Shown: in pieces, positions 21,804 through 24,652 of the stretch
Layout: every line of letters starts with the position of its first letter
How positions within the stretch are numbered: position 1 is the stretch's first letter
DNA from: a virus
DNA: 24,652 nt
Virus record (IMG/VR): IMGVR_UViG_3300035670_001190
Location: 1-24,652 of that record
Direction: 5' to 3' (one strand)
Made by a program: the position numbers and the translations under genes
The notes under the pieces: model-generated
Told to the model about the DNA's origin: nothing
What the model saw: the letters and a program-made list of their open reading frames with translations, nothing else
The model's database searches: none

Positions 21804-22048
21804 TGTCTACGCTCAATGTTTGCGTCGATTGCGCAATGCGAGGGGCGAACGGGTACGAACCCGACGCCGTGGACTACTCCAACGGTCACCCGCAACGATA
21901 TGAGGCTGCCCTAGTAGCCAATGATGGAGCCGAACCGTACCCAACCGGCGAAAGCGAACCCCACTTTTCGTGGACGGCGTGCCACTATTGCGGAGACATC
22001 AACGGCGGAGATCGAATCGAATCCCAACTAGTAGGAGGTAGAAAGTGA
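21800..22048 (+). CDS. Small zinc-ribbon-like phage protein, 82 aa (block 2, gene 2)
   Basis: Two CxxC pairs, CVDC (about 8-11) and CHYC (about 61-64), make a plausible zinc site. The segment FSWTACHYCGDINGGDR resembles the FSW..C..CG..LGGDR ending of small actinophage proteins of unknown function. The ATG overlaps the upstream stop, and the next gene starts with a GTG overlapping this stop (GTGA). Nucleic acid or protein binding is possible; there is no direct evidence. Confidence 0.78.
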   Translation: MMSTLNVCVDCAMRGANGYEPDAVDYSNGHPQRYEAALVANDGAEPYPTGESEPHFSWTACHYCGDINGGDRIESQLVGGRK

Positions 22049-22389
22049 TTAGCGTCGAAACATTATTCCCAAGTGGGGACCTTGAGCTGTCGGCCTTAGT
22101 GGGTGACGGGCGGGCGCCTGGCGCTTACTACGAACGGCAAAGATATTCGGGTTACGGCGAAACAGAGGCGCTCCGTCTCTTTGTGACCTATCTCTATGCG
22201 CACGGGAAACGCATCGACGACGGCGACCTAGTATTTGAGGCTCCTTGCCGGTCATGTCGCTCCGTATGTCTGACGGACGAATGGACGGCAGGCGGCCCCT
22301 ACTTTGGGAGCGGTTGCGAATGTGGCGGTGACGTCGATACGGATGCTTGGCAGCTCTCCGACGAACCTCATCCGTCAGTGTGGGGGTGA
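22045..22389 (+). CDS. Unknown protein with Cys knuckle, 114 aa (block 2, gene 3)
   Basis: A GTG start at 22045 is supported by GGAGG 6-10 nt upstream. The N-terminal half (SVETLFPSGDLELSALVGDG, then GYGETEALRLFVTYLYAHGK) has a helix. The C-terminal half carries CRSC, another Cys and CECGG, a possible second zinc site. It is acidic overall. No family is recognised. It sits next to the zinc-ribbon-like gene, so the two may be related in role. Confidence 0.72.
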   Translation: MISVETLFPSGDLELSALVGDGRAPGAYYERQRYSGYGETEALRLFVTYLYAHGKRIDDGDLVFEAPCRSCRSVCLTDEWTAGGPYFGSGCECGGDVDTDAWQLSDEPHPSVWG

Positions 22390-22390
22390 C

Positions 22391-22687
22391 ATGACCCGCC
22401 GAAATGGGGGGTACCTAGATGGGGGGCGGGGTTCGGTTCGCGCCTCCTGGCGCCTCCTGACGCGTGTTTTGGATGAGGTTCGGCACGGTTGCGCCGTTTC
22501 GAGGGTAATCGTGCCGACGTTCGGCACGGCACTGTTTATCGTCCTACCGGTCACCGCTACCACGGGATCATTGACCGCAACACTGACCGCAATGGCAGCC
22601 GTCTACCCGTTCTGCCATCTCTATTTTCGATACCGTGCCCGCCACGGTATCGGCAGCAATGTCGGCCACCATTCCGGTGACCGCTAA
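22391..22687 (+). CDS. Small membrane protein, 98 aa (block 2, gene 4)
   Basis: ATG at 22391 lies one base after the upstream stop. A basic N-terminus (MTRRNGGYLDGGRGSVRASW) is followed by a helix and two hydrophobic segments, about 38-55 (SRVIVPTFGTALFIVLPV) and 58-80 (TGSLTATLTAMAAVYPFCHL). It ends in a basic tail. The DNA is unusually repetitive: G-runs, a 10-bp tandem repeat and two palindromes lie inside the gene. Function is unknown. It closes block 2 as the 53-aa membrane gene closes block 1. Confidence 0.65.
   Translation: MTRRNGGYLDGGRGSVRASWRLLTRVLDEVRHGCAVSRVIVPTFGTALFIVLPVTATTGSLTATLTAMAAVYPFCHLYFRYRARHGIGSNVGHHSGDR
22440..22459. repeat. Perfect 10-bp tandem repeat GCGCCTCCTG x2
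   Basis: Two adjacent identical copies lie inside the 98-aa membrane protein gene, just after a G-rich stretch (runs of six G at 22406 and 22421). Confidence 0.6.
22510..22528. repeat. Palindrome CGTGCCGA-CGT-TCGGCACG
   Basis: Perfect 8-bp arms with a 3-bp centre, inside a gene. GTTCGGCACGG also occurs as a direct repeat at 22478-22488 and 22519-22529, so half-sites are present three times within 50 bp. Confidence 0.55.
22628..22652 (+). other. 10-bp hairpin before leader 3
   Basis: CGATACCGTG-CCCGC-CACGGTATCG is a perfect 10-bp stem with a 5-nt loop near the end of the 98-aa gene, about 40 bp before leader 3. There is no T-run, so it is not a classic terminator. It could be an operator, attenuator or RNA-processing site. 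Confidence 0.65.
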
Positions 22688-22693
22688 CCCAAC

Positions 22694-22704
22694 AGAAAGA
22701 GAGA
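22694..22704 (+). promoter_or_regulatory. Leader 3: AGAAAGAGAGA motif
   Basis: This third copy of the 11-mer ends 4 nt before the GTG at 22709 and so decides that start. Flanking bases (AACCCAA before, AAAAG after) match leader 2. Confidence 0.65.
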
Positions 22705-22708
22705 AAAA

Positions 22709-23035
22709 GTGAACACAGAAGATATTCATGCACTTGCCCGCCGACATGGTACGGAGGCCGCGCATCACTTTTGGCAGCTCGACCCTGCCGAATATGACAT
22801 GGCAACCGAATGGGTACGCAACGCCGACGCCGGCACCATGCAGGAGTATGACATACCAGGACCGTTCGATGAGATGCCATGCGATCTCAACACGGACGGA
22901 TGGGATTGGGATGATATTGCGACATACGGTGCCGCATGGGAGGCTGCATACCTCAATGCAACCACAGAACTATGTCGGCAAGTAATCTCCGCCGACGACA
23001 TGGCAGCCGCCAATGAGGTTCGACATGAACGGTAG
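22709..23035 (+). CDS. Unknown acidic protein, 108 aa (block 3, gene 1)
   Basis: The GTG start at 22709 follows leader 3. The product begins MNTEDIHALARRHGTEAAHH and is strongly acidic and Trp-rich, with FWQLDPAEYDMATEWVRNAD, LNTDGWDWDDIATYGAAWEA and a final helix. I recognise no motif. Acidic, helical small phage proteins sometimes mimic DNA or bind host enzymes; that is only a possibility. It overlaps the next gene by 11 bp. Confidence 0.72.
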   Translation: MNTEDIHALARRHGTEAAHHFWQLDPAEYDMATEWVRNADAGTMQEYDIPGPFDEMPCDLNTDGWDWDDIATYGAAWEAAYLNATTELCRQVISADDMAAANEVRHER

Positions 23036-23198
23036 GACGACGTTCACCGACGCGTGGGCTACCGCGCTCGCCGCCACCCTCATACTCGGTATCACTACCG
23101 GTAGCCCTACCGACGGCTACGGAGTGTGGGCCGCGAGGTTAGTTGGCTCTCTCGCCGTCAGCTACCTGGCGTGGCGTGCGTGGCATCGCCGTCGATGA
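23025..23198 (+). CDS. Small membrane protein, 57 aa (block 3, gene 2)
   Basis: The product MNGRTTFTDAWATALAATLI has two hydrophobic segments (about 9-27 and 33-51, the second GVWAARLVGSLAVSYLAW) and a basic end RAWHRRR, a likely hairpin in the membrane with positive cytoplasmic tail. An in-frame ATG 4 codons upstream (23013) is an alternative start. It overlaps its neighbours at both ends (11 bp and ATGA). Confidence 0.65.
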   Translation: MNGRTTFTDAWATALAATLILGITTGSPTDGYGVWAARLVGSLAVSYLAWRAWHRRR

Positions 23199-23461
23199 GA
23201 CGGTATCTTTACCGCCGTCTCGCCCATTCGATACGGCAACCCGAACCAAAGAAGATGTGGGCCGTGCGTCGTAATCGTGACGGCGCATGGTGGGCTGGAC
23301 CGTATCGGTGGCGTGGTGAAACGTTCACACCGCTACCGCGTCGCGCATATGTGTGGGGTAGTCAGCCGGCTGCGATGTCGGCGGTGCAATGGGGAGGTTG
23401 GCAAGGGGTGACCGTGGTTGAGGTTGATCCTGTCGTGTTTAGTCGGCGGAGACGCCGATAG
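23195..23461 (+). CDS. Basic protein, 88 aa (block 3, gene 3)
   Basis: ATG at 23195 overlaps the previous stop (ATGA). The product is Arg/Trp-rich: MRRYLYRRLAHSIRQPEPKK, WAVRRNRDGAWWAGPYRWRG, then YVWGSQPAAMSAVQWGGWQG, ending SRRRRR. It is basic, unlike the acidic proteins of the island. No family is recognised. It is the last plus-strand gene and ends in the hairpin at 23443-23458. Confidence 0.68.
   Translation: MRRYLYRRLAHSIRQPEPKKMWAVRRNRDGAWWAGPYRWRGETFTPLPRRAYVWGSQPAAMSAVQWGGWQGVTVVEVDPVVFSRRRRR
23443..23458. terminator. Hairpin between convergent operons
   Basis: TCGGCG-GAGA-CGCCGA, a 6-bp stem with a GNRA-type tetraloop, covers the end of the last plus-strand gene, 28 bp from the end of the opposing zinc-ribbon gene. 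There is no T-run on either side, so termination would be weak or factor-dependent. Confidence 0.35.
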
Positions 23462-23485
23462 TATCGAGGTGGCGGCCTGCCCGAG

Positions 23486-23635
23486 TTACTCTCTCTTTCT
23501 TGGGCGGGTCGCCATTTCTACGGCTGTTGAGCCGTGAGCTTTCGGGTTTCTGCACATCGGCGGCTGTGTCGCCTGGACGTGTAGCACTACTGTTTGGCCG
23601 CAACGTGGACATTCGTAGCGCACAGATTTTTTCAT
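23486..23635 (-). CDS. Zinc-ribbon protein, 49 aa
   Basis: ATG at 23635 overlaps the methyltransferase stop (ATGA), so I prefer it to a start 20 codons upstream. The product begins MKKSVRYECPRCGQTVVLHV and continues QATQPPMCRNPKAHG. The CPRC pair plus the later Cys and a His make a plausible zinc site. This YECPRCG..V.LHV....P..C pattern is common in small actinophage proteins next to DNA-modification or replication genes. Its role is unknown. Its end converges on the last plus-strand gene 24 bp away. Confidence 0.82.
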   Translation of the reverse strand: MKKSVRYECPRCGQTVVLHVQATQPPMCRNPKAHGSTAVEMATRPRKRE

Positions 23636-24609
23636 AGTTTGAGGAGTTGTTCCGCGATCCATTGGGCGACGGGTGAGGCTACGCCGTTGCCGCATTGTTT
23701 GTATCGGTGGGTGTCTGATTGTCCTGCTGTCCAGTCATCAGGCCAGCCCATGAGTCGTTCACATTCGAGTGGGGTAAGGCGTCGGACTGCCATGGTGGGT
23801 TGCTCTGCGATGAACATTTGGGCGTGGTGTGATTGCGGGCTGGGGCGTAGAGCCGACAGCGAGTTCGCTTTGTCTAGTTCGGTTGCCGAGAACGTGTTGG
23901 CTTTGGCATCCTCGCGCACAGAGTAAGCGACGGCTTGCGCACCGGTTCGGTCGATGGTGTACGCAGGTGTGCCATCGTCTGCTACGCCGATGCCGTTCTG
24001 GTTCTTTTCCATTTCACGTCCGTCTTGTATGGGGAAGGCGATCATTGGTGTGTTGCCTCCGCCGGTGCCCATTTTGCTGGTGAGTGTTTGGGTGATGCCG
24101 TCTTGTGCGATGCGTGCAGCGTCACGGTATGAGTTCTCAAACACGATGGGTTCGGTGATGAGTTTGCCGTCTCTTGCACCTTCATGATTCGCCCCTTTGT
24201 GGTCACGGGCTTGAAGTGATCCGACGATGACGGTGGTGGTGCGTGTGTCGCCTTGGTCGAAGGCGTTGAGTGTGGGGTTGGGTTGATTTGCGACCCATGT
24301 TTCGTCGTCGGTTGCTGACTGAGGCCGCTTCGATTTGGTGAACGGTTCAACGACAACTTTGCCTTCGTTGACGTATTGGTTACCGACGCCTTTGTAGTCA
24401 CGAGCGGCCAGCGAACCGACAACCATGTTGATACACTCATCACCGCTCGGTCCACTAGAGCCTTTACTCCATTTGGAGCTAATGGACTGTCTTAAGACTC
24501 CTTGTTCGTTGGCTCCGGCTGGCCATTGACTACCGCTTCCAAAGCTTGCTGAAGTCTCGCTGGGAGTTGTTTGCCTCGTCGTGTGGCTCGTCGCAGGATG
24601 CCACTGCAC
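23632..24609 (-). CDS. Phage DNA cytosine methyltransferase, C-terminal part (in a different frame from its upstream part)
   Basis: The C-terminus has the last motifs of a C5 cytosine methyltransferase: RRLTPLECERLMGWPDDW (about 276-293, motif IX region) and GNGVASPVAQWIAEQL (307-322, motif X). Upstream is a spacer with twice-repeated VVGSLAARDYKG (63-74) and VIVGSLQARDHKG (127-139), typical of phage methyltransferases of this class. Homology by eye starts near SSKWSKGSSGPSGDE (from about 24480). Upstream of that, the family sequence is in another frame. This frame is open to the window edge; no start is certain and 24609 is a GTG. Catalytic motifs I-VIII would lie outside the window. Confidence 0.8.
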   Translation of the reverse strand: MQWHPATSHTTRQTTPSETSASFGSGSQWPAGANEQGVLRQSISSKWSKGSSGPSGDECINMVVGSLAARDYKGVGNQYVNEGKVVVEPFTKSKRPQSATDDETWVANQPNPTLNAFDQGDTRTTTVIVGSLQARDHKGANHEGARDGKLITEPIVFENSYRDAARIAQDGITQTLTSKMGTGGGNTPMIAFPIQDGREMEKNQNGIGVADDGTPAYTIDRTGAQAVAYSVREDAKANTFSATELDKANSLSALRPSPQSHHAQMFIAEQPTMAVRRLTPLECERLMGWPDDWTAGQSDTHRYKQCGNGVASPVAQWIAEQLLKL

Positions 24610-24652
24610 GCCTTCGCAGAGAGGTAGTAGCGGGTCGGGACATCGTGCTGCG
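24492..24652 (-). pseudogene. Upstream part of the methyltransferase in another frame, partial
   Basis: Read in the frame of the codon CGC at 24630-24632, the minus strand gives RYYLSAKACSGILRRATRRG, then KQLPARLQQALE, and ends VVNGQPEPTNKES-stop at 24492. RYYLS.KAC.GILRRA..RGK.LP is the segment that normally lies in one polypeptide with the SKGSSGPSGDE...GSL.ARDYKG part. Here that part continues one base back (-1, or +2). Either the gene is broken, the assembly has an indel, or expression needs frameshifting or reinitiation. AAGGAG lies just before the stop. Confidence 0.7.

Noticed and set aside
21854-21869. CGGGTACGAACCCG as a tRNA T-arm or attachment site
   Set aside because: It is in-frame coding sequence of the zinc-ribbon-like gene and no other tRNA arms lie around it.
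24475-24500. prfB-type +1 recoding site (AAGGAG then TCT TAA)
   Set aside because: A +1 shift would enter the third frame, not the -1 frame in which the methyltransferase continues.

Overview
The window is part of the genome of a double-stranded DNA tailed phage (Caudoviricetes). The evidence is a terminase large subunit, portal, scaffold and N4-gp56-type major capsid protein in packed, co-directional order, with 1-8 bp start/stop overlaps almost everywhere. The host is most likely an actinobacterium. Several tiny proteins (DUF6496-like, DUF6321-like and FWDKKNP-type proteins, and a CxxC protein beginning HPTLDVEGCFAC) are of kinds I know mainly from actinophages and uncultured freshwater actinophage genomes. 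The host call rests on family recognition only. I see no integrase, repressor, tRNA, CRISPR or insertion sequence.

Layout. (1) Positions 19279 down to 1, minus strand, form the packaging and virion operon. In transcription order: a 277-aa protein with an LHGS motif, terminase with a fused N-terminal helix-turn-helix, portal, two small proteins, a 1608-aa presumed virion protein, three coiled-coil or low-complexity proteins, scaffold, major capsid protein, a strong intrinsic terminator, a small tail-type protein, a Thr/Ala/Gly repeat protein, a small protein sharing its C-terminal domain, a CxxC protein, a family-4-like glycosyltransferase, five very small basic proteins and a structural protein cut by the left edge. 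Internal promoters are proposed before the scaffold (TTGACA-type), after the capsid terminator, and more weakly before the portal. (2) Positions 19280-20163 hold no convincing gene. This divergent control region carries several inverted repeats, a 15-bp tandem repeat and a C-rich/G-rich tract. (3) Positions 20164-23461, plus strand, hold eleven small genes in three translationally coupled blocks of 4, 4 and 3. Each block opens with the same purine leader (AGAAAGAGAGA) 4-7 nt before its start codon, with a GC-rich hairpin upstream. Each block contains one small membrane protein among soluble, mostly acidic proteins that I do not recognise. (4) Positions 24652 down to 23486, minus strand, converge on block 3 and hold the C-terminal part of a phage DNA cytosine methyltransferase, apparently split by a frame change, plus a 49-aa zinc-ribbon protein.

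The minus-strand genes build and fill the head and decorate the particle. The plus-strand island is probably an early or accessory module, with small membrane and zinc-knuckle proteins that could act on the host. The methyltransferase probably protects phage DNA from restriction. The best candidates for something undescribed are the leader-headed plus-strand island, the divergent control region, the frame-split methyltransferase, the 20-residue-repeat protein and its duplicated C-terminal domain, and the 1608-aa virion protein.
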